A stretch of DNA of 61,696 nt from Bifidobacterium hapali (GCF_002259755.1 NZ_MWWY01000045.1:1-61696), one strand, 5' to 3'. Numbered from the stretch's first letter, positions 15,342 through 25,584 are shown. Program-made: numbers and translations. Notes: generated by a model from the letters alone, not told the origin.

Positions 15342-18008
15342 ATGACAGTAAAACGATGGTTGGCGGCAGTATGCGAACGATTACGCGGTAATACACATGT
15401 CCGCATACTGGTCATTGATTCAATCATCGGCATAGCATGCATCCTGCTGTTCATCATACTGTTCGGTTCCACGAGCACCAGCATGCCCGGATTACTGTTC
15501 CAATACGACGAGCTTGGGCAAATACTATGGGCAACCATCATCACACTGCCCGTATTCATTCGACGTACATGGCCGCAAACGGCAGCGCTACTATTTGCGG
15601 GATTAACAGTATTACAACTTGTGTTCGGACCAGCACTTATATTCTCTGATATCTTCTCATTACTCTTGCTGTATTCTGCGCTTGTCTACGGCAATCCACG
15701 CAATACCAAAGCATTCATCGTGCTCGCATCCGCAATCGGTATATTGGCCGGTGGCGTGATGGCGTGGGCATTGGACGTAGGACCATATACCGAGCCATTC
15801 CTCACCGCGCACGAGTATGCCACACTCGTCGACGATCCCAATGCAATACCTGACTGCCAACTCGTGTATGCCGCAGGCCAGTTCACCGGCACGTGCGCGC
15901 AGCTTGTTATGCAAGAATCTGCAATATACATTATCGGCATTTTGTCATGCATTGTTTCCGTTTCTATCGCCGCATTCTGGCAGCGAGCGCGTCTCATTAC
16001 CATTCGAATGATGCGCGAACGCAACGAAGCACTCGCCGCTAGTGAAGCTGAGGAAAAGCATATTGCCGCGCTTGCGGAACGTGCCCGTATTGCCCGTGAC
16101 ATGCATGATGTGGTAGCGCACACATTGTCAATTATTATCGTGCAGTCAGATGGTGGCCGTTACGCTGGTGTCCATAATCCTGAGGTAGCGCGAGCCACGA
16201 TGGAGACGATACGCCATGAATCAGAACGCGCGTTGCATGATATGAAACGTCTGTTTGGCGTGTTTGGTGGTTCTGATCACGCCGATTATACGGATATTGA
16301 CGCGCTCGTTGATCAGGCACGTGCAATTGCTCCATCGCAGCATGACACGATTGAACGGCACATCAATGGCATCGCTCAGCCACAACTGTTAGAACGTGCC
16401 GCTAGTGTCGCACTGTATCATCTTGTGCAAGAAGCGCTAACGAATGTGCGCAAGTATGCGGGTCCGAACGTGCATGTGAACATTGCCGAACAATGGTCAG
16501 ATCATGCATTGGGCATTACGGTATCTGACGATGGTCGCGGTGCCTCGTCATCGTTAGATGGACACAAACCAGGGTATGGCTTGCTTGGCATGCGTGAGCG
16601 TATTGATGCAGTCGGCGGCACGGTTACTGCTGGTCCTCAAGTCGGTGGCGGTTTTGCAGTGCAGGCTAGAGTACCGCTGTCTGTGAAATCTACCAACTCG
16701 ATTATTGACAGTAACATCGCACAACCGCCGGTGTTCGAGGCGACGCATTCCACATCTCCAGTAGCGAATGAAGCAGCGTATGTGATCAACAACGTCGATA
16801 GCGTTCGTACTAATGCTCGTGATACTGCTCACACTGCTGAGACAACGTACGGTACTGGTACTCAGCCGGTAGTAACCGATATCCATCAGCAGTCAGTACC
16901 ATCGCAATTTCCACATCCTACTGAAAAAAGCAGTACTCAGCTGCCACAACTCCCCCAGTTACCCACATGGTCAGCAATACGTGAACGATTACAGTCCAAG
17001 CCGATATCGCAGGCAGTTCATGCAAACGGGGAACCATTCAACTGGGTAGAACGGCTCTCTCGATGGACGCAACGGCATTATCTCGCCACGGACGTCATTA
17101 TTACGTTACTGATAATTATGGTGATGTCCGATATTCAGATTTCCGTATTCGGTGGGTATCTAGATGAAACTGCGAACGGAACTGTTGTCGGTCAGCTCAT
17201 TGTTGTGATGACGATGTTACCGTTATGCTTCCGTCGACGATTTCCTGAGATGACCGCAGCCATAGTAGCTGTCGTTGCTGTGTTCCAGTTAATCGTATTG
17301 CAACCGGTACTGTTCGCAAATATGTTCGCATTATGCGCGCTATATTCAGCAGTGCTGTATGGACGAGAACATGCGTGGCGTTGGACATCTGTTGTATCAG
17401 CGGCAGTCGCACTCTTGTTCGGATTTAAGACAATGCTGGATAACATTGGATACGCAAGCGTCTTGCATTGGATGATGCGATCTGTAGATTACACGGTCAC
17501 GCCAATGCCCAGTGTGTCAAGAATGACGCTCAACACGGTCATATGGGCTGGATTAGTTGGCGCTATGTGTATGGGTACGATTCTGCTTGCACGATGGCAG
17601 CGTTCAAGTGGTTCAAACGCGCTAGTGCTGCAAGCGAGAGAAGAAGCATTACGTTCTGAGCAAGCTAAACAGAAAGTATTGGCCGCAAATATGGAACGCG
17701 ACCGCATCAGTGCGCGTATCCAAACGGAAGTGAGCCACACACTTACACTAGTAATTGATCAAGCAGCAGCAGGTATTCACATGCTCGATGAAGCGGAGAA
17801 ACGCGGCGAAGAGCCGACTGCCGAATCGATTTCGTCTGCGTTTGCCGCGATTGGTAAACAAGGGCGGGCTGCGCTCGCGCATATGCGGCAACTGCTCAGT
17901 GTGCTACGCGAAACCGGATTTAGTGACGAAGCTCACGAGCATGTTCAGCCTGACATGCAGTTGCGCCCGGCCGCGTCGCTCGACGAACAGCTCAACGACG
18001 CTCGATGA
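15342..18008 (+). CDS. Sensor histidine kinase with duplicated, degenerate C-terminal module
   Basis: The 888-residue protein contains two sensor units. The first has about six membrane segments (residues 20-215), a HisKA_3 domain with phospho-acceptor His255 in RIARDMHDVVAHTLS, and a HATPase_c domain (VQEALTNVRKYAG, DDGRGAS, GYGLLGMRERI). A polar linker of roughly 140 residues follows. The second unit repeats the membrane region (about 585-755) and a HisKA_3-like helix RISARIQTEVSHTL, in which the acceptor position is Gln794; no ATPase domain follows. The N-terminal half should therefore be the active kinase of the NarL-type regulator at 18195, the C-terminal half a sensing or dimerising copy. 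ATG at 15342 is preferred (GGAG five bases upstream) to ATG at 15330. Confidence 0.88.
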   Translation: MTVKRWLAAVCERLRGNTHVRILVIDSIIGIACILLFIILFGSTSTSMPGLLFQYDELGQILWATIITLPVFIRRTWPQTAALLFAGLTVLQLVFGPALIFSDIFSLLLLYSALVYGNPRNTKAFIVLASAIGILAGGVMAWALDVGPYTEPFLTAHEYATLVDDPNAIPDCQLVYAAGQFTGTCAQLVMQESAIYIIGILSCIVSVSIAAFWQRARLITIRMMRERNEALAASEAEEKHIAALAERARIARDMHDVVAHTLSIIIVQSDGGRYAGVHNPEVARATMETIRHESERALHDMKRLFGVFGGSDHADYTDIDALVDQARAIAPSQHDTIERHINGIAQPQLLERAASVALYHLVQEALTNVRKYAGPNVHVNIAEQWSDHALGITVSDDGRGASSSLDGHKPGYGLLGMRERIDAVGGTVTAGPQVGGGFAVQARVPLSVKSTNSIIDSNIAQPPVFEATHSTSPVANEAAYVINNVDSVRTNARDTAHTAETTYGTGTQPVVTDIHQQSVPSQFPHPTEKSSTQLPQLPQLPTWSAIRERLQSKPISQAVHANGEPFNWVERLSRWTQRHYLATDVIITLLIIMVMSDIQISVFGGYLDETANGTVVGQLIVVMTMLPLCFRRRFPEMTAAIVAVVAVFQLIVLQPVLFANMFALCALYSAVLYGREHAWRWTSVVSAAVALLFGFKTMLDNIGYASVLHWMMRSVDYTVTPMPSVSRMTLNTVIWAGLVGAMCMGTILLARWQRSSGSNALVLQAREEALRSEQAKQKVLAANMERDRISARIQTEVSHTLTLVIDQAAAGIHMLDEAEKRGEEPTAESISSAFAAIGKQGRAALAHMRQLLSVLRETGFSDEAHEHVQPDMQLRPAASLDEQLNDAR

Positions 18009-18025
18009 GCGTGATGATTGTTTGC

Positions 18026-18092
18026 GTGTGGTGCGTGGCGGTTTTCTCTCGCTGAGTGACGCTCAGCGAGAGAAAACCGCCACGCACCACAC
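18026..18092. repeat. Perfect 31-bp palindrome (repeat family, copy 1)
   Basis: Left arm 18026-18056 and right arm 18062-18092 are exact complements over 31 bases around a 5-base loop. The core GTGCGTGGCGGTTTTCTCTC recurs at 29131, with variants at 38803 and 56143. It lies 17 bases after the kinase stop and about 100 before the response regulator, so it can form a very stable hairpin inside their presumed transcript. Confidence 0.85.
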
Positions 18093-18194
18093 GTCACACC
18101 GATTACTCAGCACAGATTACTCAGCACCAATTCAGGGAAGAATCAGGGTGTTGTCAACCTTCACGTTACCGAGGAACGAATACAGTGGTGAACT

Positions 18195-18905
18195 ATGAGT
18201 GAGAACAGGATTCATGTGGTAATAGCGGACGATCAGGAACTCGTGCGTGCCGGATTCGCAATGGTAATCGGCTCACAACCAGATATGCAGGTTGTTGGCC
18301 AAGCTAGTGACGGTGCACAAGCAGTATCGTTAGCCGAGTCGTTGCACCCTGATGTGGTACTTATGGATGTGCGTATGCCCGGTATGGATGGCATTGAAGC
18401 AACTCGTCGCATCAGTGCGTCTGGAGATGGGTCCGCGAATCCGACGCGTGTGATCATTCTGACCACGTTCGATCTCGACGAGTATGTAATGGCTGCGATC
18501 AATGCTGGCGCATCAGGATTCTTGCTGAAAGACACTGAGCCAGAAACGTTGCTATCGTCCATTCGTACGGTGTTCAACGGGAATGCAATCATCGCACCGT
18601 CTGCTACGAAACGACTTATTGAGAAAATGATGCAAGACGGGTACGCGAACGGTGAAACGTCGGCGCATACTGTCGATACGGGTGTCCGTCCAGCATACAC
18701 GGACCCGGAATTGGATCTACTTACGGACCGCGAGCGCGAGGTGCTGGTGGAAATCGCACATGGTTTAAGCAATCAAGAAATCGCTGACAAACTGTTTATT
18801 AGTTTGCCAACCGTGAAGACGCATGTGGCGCATATTCTCGCCAAGATCAATGCTCGTGACCGCGTACAAGCAGTCGTTTTCGCCTACGATAATGGCTTGG
18901 TATAA
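18195..18905 (+). CDS. NarL/LuxR-family response regulator
   Basis: The 236-residue protein has a receiver domain (ADDQELVRAG; phospho-acceptor Asp in VVLMDVRMPGMDG near residue 55; LTTFD; conserved Lys in GFLLKDT) and a LuxR DNA-binding domain starting LTDREREVLVEIAHGLSNQE, with the recognition helix around LPTVKTHVAHIL. It is the cognate partner of the kinase upstream. The ribosome site is weak (GGTG). Facing it across a terminator is an ABC exporter operon, a common regulatory target of such systems; that link is inferred. Confidence 0.93.
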   Translation: MSENRIHVVIADDQELVRAGFAMVIGSQPDMQVVGQASDGAQAVSLAESLHPDVVLMDVRMPGMDGIEATRRISASGDGSANPTRVIILTTFDLDEYVMAAINAGASGFLLKDTEPETLLSSIRTVFNGNAIIAPSATKRLIEKMMQDGYANGETSAHTVDTGVRPAYTDPELDLLTDREREVLVEIAHGLSNQEIADKLFISLPTVKTHVAHILAKINARDRVQAVVFAYDNGLV

Positions 18906-18921
18906 AGCTCTTGATTTACAG

Positions 18922-18959
18922 CAATTGAGGGATGACAGATTGGTGTCATCCCTCAATTG
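18922..18959. terminator. Convergent hairpin terminator
   Basis: A perfect 16-bp inverted repeat (CAATTGAGGGATGACA and complement, 6-base loop) lies between the convergent response regulator and permease genes. It lacks a T run. Confidence 0.65.
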
Positions 18960-18973
18960 ATCTTCGCAAGCCG

Positions 18974-21712
18974 TCAGGCTTCAGCGAGAGCCTCGACAGG
19001 CGGCGTGCTCACCGCACGATGAGCCGGGGCGATACTGGCGATCAACGCGGCGATGGCCGCCACTGCAAGCACGATACCATTGGAAGTCCAGTCAAACGGG
19101 AAAACAACCGTACCGTACAAGCTAAACACCATGTAAGAGCCGAGCCAGCCGAACAAAGTGCCGAGTATCACACCGGTCACGCCGGAGACAAGCGACAGCA
19201 GCAATGCCTCTACCGCGAGCGAGCGACGCAACTGACCGCGTGTCATGCCAATAGCACGCAGAGTGGCTGATTCGCGAGTGCGTTCAATCACGGATAGTGA
19301 CAGCGTGTTCGCCACGCCAACGAGAGCGATGAGTACAGCGACCGCGATCAGACCGACGAGCAGCGTCATCATGCCGTTGATCATGGTCTCCCACATCGAA
19401 CGTTCAACGACTGGTCCGGTCACATTGACGCCCATGCTGCCGGAGAACACGTTCTGTACGCCCGTAAGTACCTCGCTCATAGTGGTTCCAGCTGTATTTG
19501 CATCGATACGCATGAGCATCATGTGGTCGTTTGCGCTCAGATCGCCGTTCGTAAAGTGGCTGGCGCTGATGAAGGCGACTGCATTGTAGCTGTCGGATAT
19601 GCGACGGTAGTCAGCCTGTACCGGTTTAAGCGTTATCGGCTTAGCTTGAGATTTGGTTGAACCAGTTCCAGCAGCATCTCCAGTCGAGGCATCTACTCCC
19701 GATGGGTTCGGCGCAAACGTAACACCGTTGCCATCGAACGTGACCATCTTGCCACCAAACGCTTCATACTTCGGCAACAGTACATCATGTTCGCCGATCG
19801 TCACACCGTTAAGATCGGCCTCCATAACGCCGCGCAGCGCATCCGCGTTTTCCACGCCGACAAGCAGCACGCTCATGTCCTTGACACCGTTCTTCGACGT
19901 GGCATACATAATGGTGGCCGGAGCGTATACAGAGGCGGTTACTCCCTTGATCTTGGCTGCTTCGGCGGCTTGCTGATCGGTAATATCAGGACCGTCGGCG
20001 ATCATATCGACGCTATATCGCTGATCGAGCGCCTCGCCCATCGTCTGTTTGCCGCTGGCCGCACCCGTGGCGATGGTAGAGACGAGCGTCACGCCAATCA
20101 GCAGTGCAGCTCCAGTCGCAGCCACGCGACGAGGATTTTTCTGAATGTTTGCATGCGCGACCTTAGCACTCGGACCACTCAGCGCGACCAGTGCACCGAC
20201 TCCACGCATAAGCACCGGCAACCAGAACGTCGCAGACAACACAAGACCGAGGAAGATGAACGCACAGCCGACGATTGCCATGAGCAGCACCGTCGAATAA
20301 CCACCATTGTCAATCATTGACGATTGCGTGGCAATGTATTGCGCCATCTGCCATGCGGCAAATCCAGCGAACGCGCAGCCGATCACGAGCATAATTATCG
20401 AAATCGCAGCGCGTACACGACCGGCACGACGCGTATCGGTCAGTTCGATCGGGCGCAAGGCTTCGAGCGGCGTAACCGCAGTGGCGGAACGTGCGGAGCT
20501 GAGCGAAGCGATCACGGTCATGATGATGCCGAAAACTATCGGAACAATGAACGCCTGCCAGCTGGGAACGAACCGTGCAGACATGCCGGTGGAAGACAGC
20601 AGTCCGGAAGCGCATAGCCCGGCGATAAGCGCACATCCAAGCGCTACGCCAAGCGCAGAAGCAATACAACCGAGTACACCGGCTTCAAATAGCACCGAAC
20701 CATACAACTGACCTTTTTTTGCACCGATCGTACGCAGGAGCGCGAGAGTGCGGCGACGTTGCGCAACAAGCACTTGGAATGTGTTAGCGATAACAAGTGC
20801 GGCGACGAACATGGCGAGTATGCCGAAGCTCAGTAGGAACGTAGTAACAATGTCGGTGCCGTTCTCGTCAGTTAATTCCGCAATGGCTTTCTGATTGGCA
20901 ACATCGCGAGACACGACAATATAATACTTGGGCAGCAATTGAGCGATTTGGTCTGCGGTAGCTTGCGCGCGAGTATCACCGCTGCGGCCGGTACCAGCGC
21001 CATCCAAGTTAAGTAGCAGCTGCGTGGTTTGCAGATGAGCGAAGTCAGGATAACCGTTCAAGGTCGCAGTGACATTGTCGGACAAGATAGACGCACCGCC
21101 ATAGTATGCTGCTGCGCCATTGACATCGTCGGTCAATCCAACAACGCGCACTTCGATAGGTGTCGATTCCTTTCCAGCATCTTGGGCAGTATATTGTGCC
21201 GTACGCGAATCTACGCTGACCGTATCGCCGATCTTGACGCCAAGTTGCCGGGCAACAGATTGCGGAAGAGCAATCTCATTGTTATCGACCGGCTGGCTAC
21301 CGGATGTGATCTGCACTGGCAGTAATGCGGCATCAGTAGCCGTACTGGCTGCGAGCCCATTGATGTGTTTATCATCATGGCTGACAATTAATCCGCCGAC
21401 GCTAGCATCTGCACGAACGCTTTTCACCCCGTCAATGGCGCGTATTCGATCAAGCTGGAAGTCACTGACCGAATGGGTCGTCGCATTGGACTTCTCCTCT
21501 TGACTGAGTGGTTTGAGCGCATCCGAGTCGACCATGACAATATAATTTGCGTCACCGTATTGGGCTGTCTGCTGTCGGCCGAGCGCATCCTTCATGGTGT
21601 TGGAGAACAGGAACGTAGCGCAGATGAACGCAGTGCCGATGAGTATGGCAATACCTGCGGGGATGAGCATCCTCGCGCTTTTCTTCATGAGTTTCAAAGT
21701 GATGGAGAACAT
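18974..21712 (-). CDS. ABC transporter permease, FtsX/MacB-like
   Basis: The 912-residue protein has the classic layout of a large FtsX-domain permease: one N-terminal membrane helix (residues 15-38), an extracytoplasmic domain to about 270, three membrane helices with the first FtsX domain (AMFVAALVIANTFQVLVAQRRRTLALLRTIGA), a further helix pair near 435-500, a second external domain, and a C-terminal FtsX domain (IALVGVANTLSLSVIERTRE, then LRAIGMTRGQ). Such pairs export peptides, lipoproteins or antimicrobials rather than importing. AAGGAG precedes the ATG at 21712. It follows its ATPase by 33 bases. The adjacent kinase-regulator pair suggests inducible export or envelope stress resistance. 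Confidence 0.92.
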   Translation of the reverse strand: MFSITLKLMKKSARMLIPAGIAILIGTAFICATFLFSNTMKDALGRQQTAQYGDANYIVMVDSDALKPLSQEEKSNATTHSVSDFQLDRIRAIDGVKSVRADASVGGLIVSHDDKHINGLAASTATDAALLPVQITSGSQPVDNNEIALPQSVARQLGVKIGDTVSVDSRTAQYTAQDAGKESTPIEVRVVGLTDDVNGAAAYYGGASILSDNVTATLNGYPDFAHLQTTQLLLNLDGAGTGRSGDTRAQATADQIAQLLPKYYIVVSRDVANQKAIAELTDENGTDIVTTFLLSFGILAMFVAALVIANTFQVLVAQRRRTLALLRTIGAKKGQLYGSVLFEAGVLGCIASALGVALGCALIAGLCASGLLSSTGMSARFVPSWQAFIVPIVFGIIMTVIASLSSARSATAVTPLEALRPIELTDTRRAGRVRAAISIIMLVIGCAFAGFAAWQMAQYIATQSSMIDNGGYSTVLLMAIVGCAFIFLGLVLSATFWLPVLMRGVGALVALSGPSAKVAHANIQKNPRRVAATGAALLIGVTLVSTIATGAASGKQTMGEALDQRYSVDMIADGPDITDQQAAEAAKIKGVTASVYAPATIMYATSKNGVKDMSVLLVGVENADALRGVMEADLNGVTIGEHDVLLPKYEAFGGKMVTFDGNGVTFAPNPSGVDASTGDAAGTGSTKSQAKPITLKPVQADYRRISDSYNAVAFISASHFTNGDLSANDHMMLMRIDANTAGTTMSEVLTGVQNVFSGSMGVNVTGPVVERSMWETMINGMMTLLVGLIAVAVLIALVGVANTLSLSVIERTRESATLRAIGMTRGQLRRSLAVEALLLSLVSGVTGVILGTLFGWLGSYMVFSLYGTVVFPFDWTSNGIVLAVAAIAALIASIAPAHRAVSTPPVEALAEA

Positions 21713-21745
21713 GATTACAGCTCCTTGGATTCGGTCCGGAAAAAC

Positions 21746-22534
21746 TCAGGCGACAACCGGCGTGACAGCGGCACGCGTGGCGCGTTCACGCTCGACCATG
21801 AGTAGTTCGTTCATCTGTTCCGCGTTTGGGTTTGGTACATCGGCGACGATGCGACCATCAGCGAATACGATTGCACGGTCGGCGTAGGATGCGGCGACTG
21901 CATCGTGAGTGACCATGATGATTGTCTGGCCTAGTTCTTTGACTGAACGTTTTAAGAAACTCAGTACTTCGGCACTGGAAACAGAATCGAGATTGCCGGT
22001 CGGCTCGTCGGCGAACACAAGCGCCGGTTTGGTGATGAGCGCGCGGGCGATTGCGACACGCTGCTGCTGGCCTCCGGACAGTTCGTTCGGCCGGTGGTTG
22101 AGGCGATCTTGAAGTCCTAGTGTTTCGACAAGCTGCCGGAACCAACGACGATCTGGCTTGTCGCCGGCGAGCGTCAATGGCATGAGGATGTTTTGTTCAG
22201 CACTAAACATAGGCAATAGGTTGAAACTTTGGAAAATGAAACCGATCTTGTGTCGGCGCAGTAAGGTGAGCTGATTGTCGTTCATCTTCGTGATATCCGC
22301 GCCGTCGAAGACGATGCGTCCGGAAGTTGCCGAATCAAGTCCGGCGAGCGTATGCATGAGCGTAGATTTGCCCGAGCCGGACGGGCCCATGATAGCGGTG
22401 AACTTGCCTTGCTCGAATCGTACGTTGACGCCGCGCAATGCGTGAACAGCAGTATCACCTTCGCCGTAATTTTTGACCAGATCGATTGCTTCGATAGCGG
22501 TCGGGTTGATTCCCCCGTTGACCATACCTTCCAT
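21746..22534 (-). CDS. ABC transporter ATP-binding protein (MacB/LolD-like)
   Basis: The 262-residue ATPase has Walker A GPSGSGKST, Q-loop FIFQSFNLLP, signature LSGGQQQRVAIARAL, Walker B LVFADEPTGNLD and the H-loop MVTHD. The spacing and the NLD after Walker B are typical of the MacB/LolD group that energises FtsX-type permeases. The permease follows 33 bases downstream. GAGG lies six bases before ATG at 22534; ATG at 22525 with AAGG is an alternative. It is the first gene of its transcript. Confidence 0.93.
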   Translation of the reverse strand: MEGMVNGGINPTAIEAIDLVKNYGEGDTAVHALRGVNVRFEQGKFTAIMGPSGSGKSTLMHTLAGLDSATSGRIVFDGADITKMNDNQLTLLRRHKIGFIFQSFNLLPMFSAEQNILMPLTLAGDKPDRRWFRQLVETLGLQDRLNHRPNELSGGQQQRVAIARALITKPALVFADEPTGNLDSVSSAEVLSFLKRSVKELGQTIIMVTHDAVAASYADRAIVFADGRIVADVPNPNAEQMNELLMVERERATRAAVTPVVA

Positions 22535-22783
22535 GATTCCTCATTTCCTCGAACATAATCGGATGATGATTTCATAGTCGCAGAAAATGATTGCTGACGG
22601 CATCGTGCGGCAGATGGAAACCTGCACACACATAGTCATCCTTCAGGATGAGCACTGTTATGTATAAGTTAACGTCCGGCGAAAGCTGGTGGAATCGTAA
22701 TATATATATATAAGTATTCAGTAACACGTAGTGTCGGCAACGATTATCATATCGATACATATCACCGCTATACTCACGTATTC

Positions 22784-24562
22784 ATGACATCCCCGCAAGA
22801 TCAATCATTATTTGCTCGTATCGAATCACGTCTGTTTGATGACCACCGGCAGAACAGTACTGCTGATGCAACAGGTACTCATCACCCACATGATGAACAC
22901 CGTCAGCAGCGCAACGTCGCCGATCTCATGGTCCAATGCCTCGTTCAAGAAGGTGTCGAAGTGATTTTTGGCATCCCCGGTGAGGAAAATATTCCATTCA
23001 TCGAGGCGCTCGAACGTGATGGTCGTATTCGATTCGTCGTCACCCGTCATGAACAAGGTGCTGGTTTCATGGCACTCACATACGCTCATCTGACTGGCAA
23101 GCCCGGCGTATGTCTCGCAACCCTTGGACCGGGCGCACTCAATCTCACCCTGCCAGTAGCCTGTGCAAACGCAAGTAACACGCCGCTCGTCGCCTTATGC
23201 GCACAAGGAAACATCGACCGTATTCATAAGGAATCGCACCAAATTATCGATCTTGTTTCCGTATTCCGCCCGATCACCCGTTGGACGAATATGATATTGA
23301 GTCCTGCTGCCGTCACTGAAACGATGCGCAAAGGATTCTCGCTCGCCCAACGCAAGCGTCCTGCCGCAACCTGCATTATTCTGCCCGAAGATATCGCCGA
23401 ACAGCCTGCACCAGCTGACGCTGAACCGCTCAGTCGTGCAATGCAAGTGCACACTGTGCCTACGCCTGCTGACATCGAATCCGCGGCCGACATTATTGCA
23501 AAAGCTCAGCATCCGATTATTCTCGCCGGTAACGGTGTGAGCCGTGCAAACGCGGACTATCAGTTGCGCGTATTATCTGAGCAACTCAACGCACCGGTAG
23601 CTACCACATTTGAGGGCAAAGGCGTATTCTCTGACCGACATCGCAACGCGCTTGGAGTTGTCGGTTTTATGCGTCACGATTATGAGAATTTTGCGTTCGA
23701 CGATGCGGATCTTATTATTGCGATCGGCTTTTCGATTCAACAGTTCGACCCGGTGAAAATCAATCCGCGCAATGATAAGAAAATCATTCATATCAACACG
23801 TTCGTGGAAGATACGGATGCGCATTACACGACGACACTGAATATTATTGCTGATATTGATGCGACATTAACTCAGCTTATTGATGCGCTTCGTGAACGCA
23901 GCGTCACGTTTGATAACGCCGAATCAGATATTCGCAAACTCTTAACGAGCGAATTTGAATCATGCAAAGACGACGATGCGTTCCCAATGAAACCGCAACG
24001 TGTCGTCTATGACACGCGCAAAGCGCTGAGCGACAGTGACGTGGCACTCGTGGATACCGGCGCACTCAAAATGTGGATGGCGCGCCTGTACCCCACATAT
24101 TTGCCGAATACTTGCATTATTGACAATAGTTTGTCAACTATGGGTTGGACTCTACCGGGCGCGATCGGCGCGTCGCTGGCTCGACATGGCCGGCCAATAC
24201 TCGCGGTAATGGGCGATGGCAGTTTCATGATGAATGTGCAGGAGATTGAAACAGCAGTTCGACTCGGATGTCATATTGTCATTCTCGTATGGGTCGATAG
24301 AGCATATGGTCTGATTAAGTGGAAGATGGAACTGCATAATGGCCGTCATGATGACGTGGATTTTACCAATCCTGATTTCGTGAAATTGGCGGAAAGTTTC
24401 GGTGCGCACGGTCATCTGGTGACTTCCGCCGATGATCTTAAACCAGCTATTGAATCCGCAATGATGGCTGACGGCGGAGTACATATCATCGCGTGTCCAG
24501 TCGATTATCGAGAAAACATTAAGCTCACCGATAAACTCGGCGAGCTTGAACTCAACAGCTAG
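22784..24562 (+). CDS. Thiamine-diphosphate enzyme, acetolactate synthase large-subunit family
   Basis: The 592-residue protein has the three domains of the acetolactate synthase family. The pyrimidine domain contains GIPGEENIPFIEAL and TRHEQGAGFMA (catalytic Glu). The central domain starts near residue 225. The PP domain contains the TPP motif GDGSFMMNVQEIET with a late AYGLIKWKM. The natural product would be 2-acetolactate from pyruvate, for valine/leucine synthesis or as a pyruvate sink, but related decarboxylases share the fold. No ilvN small subunit or ilvC is adjacent, suggesting a stand-alone, possibly catabolic, role. A 40-residue His-rich leader precedes the domain. It converges on the Lrp-type gene with five bases between stops. 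Confidence 0.8.
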   Translation: MTSPQDQSLFARIESRLFDDHRQNSTADATGTHHPHDEHRQQRNVADLMVQCLVQEGVEVIFGIPGEENIPFIEALERDGRIRFVVTRHEQGAGFMALTYAHLTGKPGVCLATLGPGALNLTLPVACANASNTPLVALCAQGNIDRIHKESHQIIDLVSVFRPITRWTNMILSPAAVTETMRKGFSLAQRKRPAATCIILPEDIAEQPAPADAEPLSRAMQVHTVPTPADIESAADIIAKAQHPIILAGNGVSRANADYQLRVLSEQLNAPVATTFEGKGVFSDRHRNALGVVGFMRHDYENFAFDDADLIIAIGFSIQQFDPVKINPRNDKKIIHINTFVEDTDAHYTTTLNIIADIDATLTQLIDALRERSVTFDNAESDIRKLLTSEFESCKDDDAFPMKPQRVVYDTRKALSDSDVALVDTGALKMWMARLYPTYLPNTCIIDNSLSTMGWTLPGAIGASLARHGRPILAVMGDGSFMMNVQEIETAVRLGCHIVILVWVDRAYGLIKWKMELHNGRHDDVDFTNPDFVKLAESFGAHGHLVTSADDLKPAIESAMMADGGVHIIACPVDYRENIKLTDKLGELELNS

Positions 24563-24567
24563 TCGGT

Positions 24568-25584
24568 TCAATCTGCTGCAATATGCGTGGCTTCTACGGG
24601 CGGGTCGAGCCAGTAGCTTTCTTTGTCAACGCTCACTGTGGTTGCCCACCAACATTGTTCAATGCCGTCGAGCGAACGAATTGATCGGTCGACGGCATGC
24701 CACAATGCATCATCATCGTCAGCAATCATTTCAACCAAATAATCCGCACCACTTAATCCAACGCCGCTCATCACGTACGTAACTTCATCAATCGCAGTCA
24801 AACGATCAAGTTCAAGCTCGTGAGGAGGCCGCACAGCCAGTCCGATGAACGCCTGAGCGAATGCGCCGAGTTTCATTGGACTAACCGTTGCCATAATGCG
24901 CATAATGCCAGCGTCTTCAAGCCGTTTCACGCGACCTCGCACAGCAGTATGGGTTACGCCAAGTTGCGCACCGACAGTAGCATAACTGGCACGTCCATCG
25001 GCTTGTAATGCGTTAAACGTTTCTGCCAGCCGCTCCCCTAGTGATGTCATCGGAATATTCGCGCCAACATTCGCATCGTGTTTCGTCATAGTCGGCTCGC
25101 CACCGAGCGAGGCAAGCATACGGTTGACAACACTCACGTTATGGTCATCAAGTACGAGTTTCGCACAGGAGAACACATGCACCCGTTCCAGTCCGGGCAG
25201 ACGACGTAAGTCATTTTTGAGAAAGTGATCCATCGCCGCATTCGTATACACCACCGCTTCGGCAATAATATCCGCGTCTCCAAGCGTTCGTACAACGTAG
25301 GTAACCTGTGGCATAGCTTGTAACTGAGCAATTGCCGCATCGCGCGCACCATTAATACGCAATCCCACAATTACTTGGCAATAATTGCTTAACGACAGTG
25401 GATTAATCACCGGTACAACAGACATGACACCACTTGCCGTAAGCCGCCGGTAACTGTCCGTAGCCGCGTATACGGAAATACCAAGTTGGTCGGCGAGCGC
25501 AGCCATCGACAGTCGGCCGTCGCGTTGCAATGCGGAAATAACTTCAAGATCGCGCCGTTGAACTGTACTGTGTATTACTGTCAT
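24568..25584 (-). CDS. Tandem Lrp/AsnC-type transcriptional regulator
   Basis: The 338-residue protein contains two Lrp/AsnC units in one chain. The first has an HTH around RDLEVISALQRDGRLSMAAL and a RAM-like domain (residues 65-145); the second an HTH around ETFNALQADGRASYATVGAQ and a second RAM-like domain. Single Lrp proteins are about 150 residues, so this is a fused dimer, a form also found in other actinobacteria. Such proteins sense amino acids and control their metabolism or transport. The start at 25584 gives six bases after GGGA; an ATG two codons earlier is too close. The convergent acetolactate-synthase-like gene and the downstream position after an ECF operon are possible targets, by proximity only. 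Confidence 0.85.
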   Translation of the reverse strand: MTVIHSTVQRRDLEVISALQRDGRLSMAALADQLGISVYAATDSYRRLTASGVMSVVPVINPLSLSNYCQVIVGLRINGARDAAIAQLQAMPQVTYVVRTLGDADIIAEAVVYTNAAMDHFLKNDLRRLPGLERVHVFSCAKLVLDDHNVSVVNRMLASLGGEPTMTKHDANVGANIPMTSLGERLAETFNALQADGRASYATVGAQLGVTHTAVRGRVKRLEDAGIMRIMATVSPMKLGAFAQAFIGLAVRPPHELELDRLTAIDEVTYVMSGVGLSGADYLVEMIADDDDALWHAVDRSIRSLDGIEQCWWATTVSVDKESYWLDPPVEATHIAAD

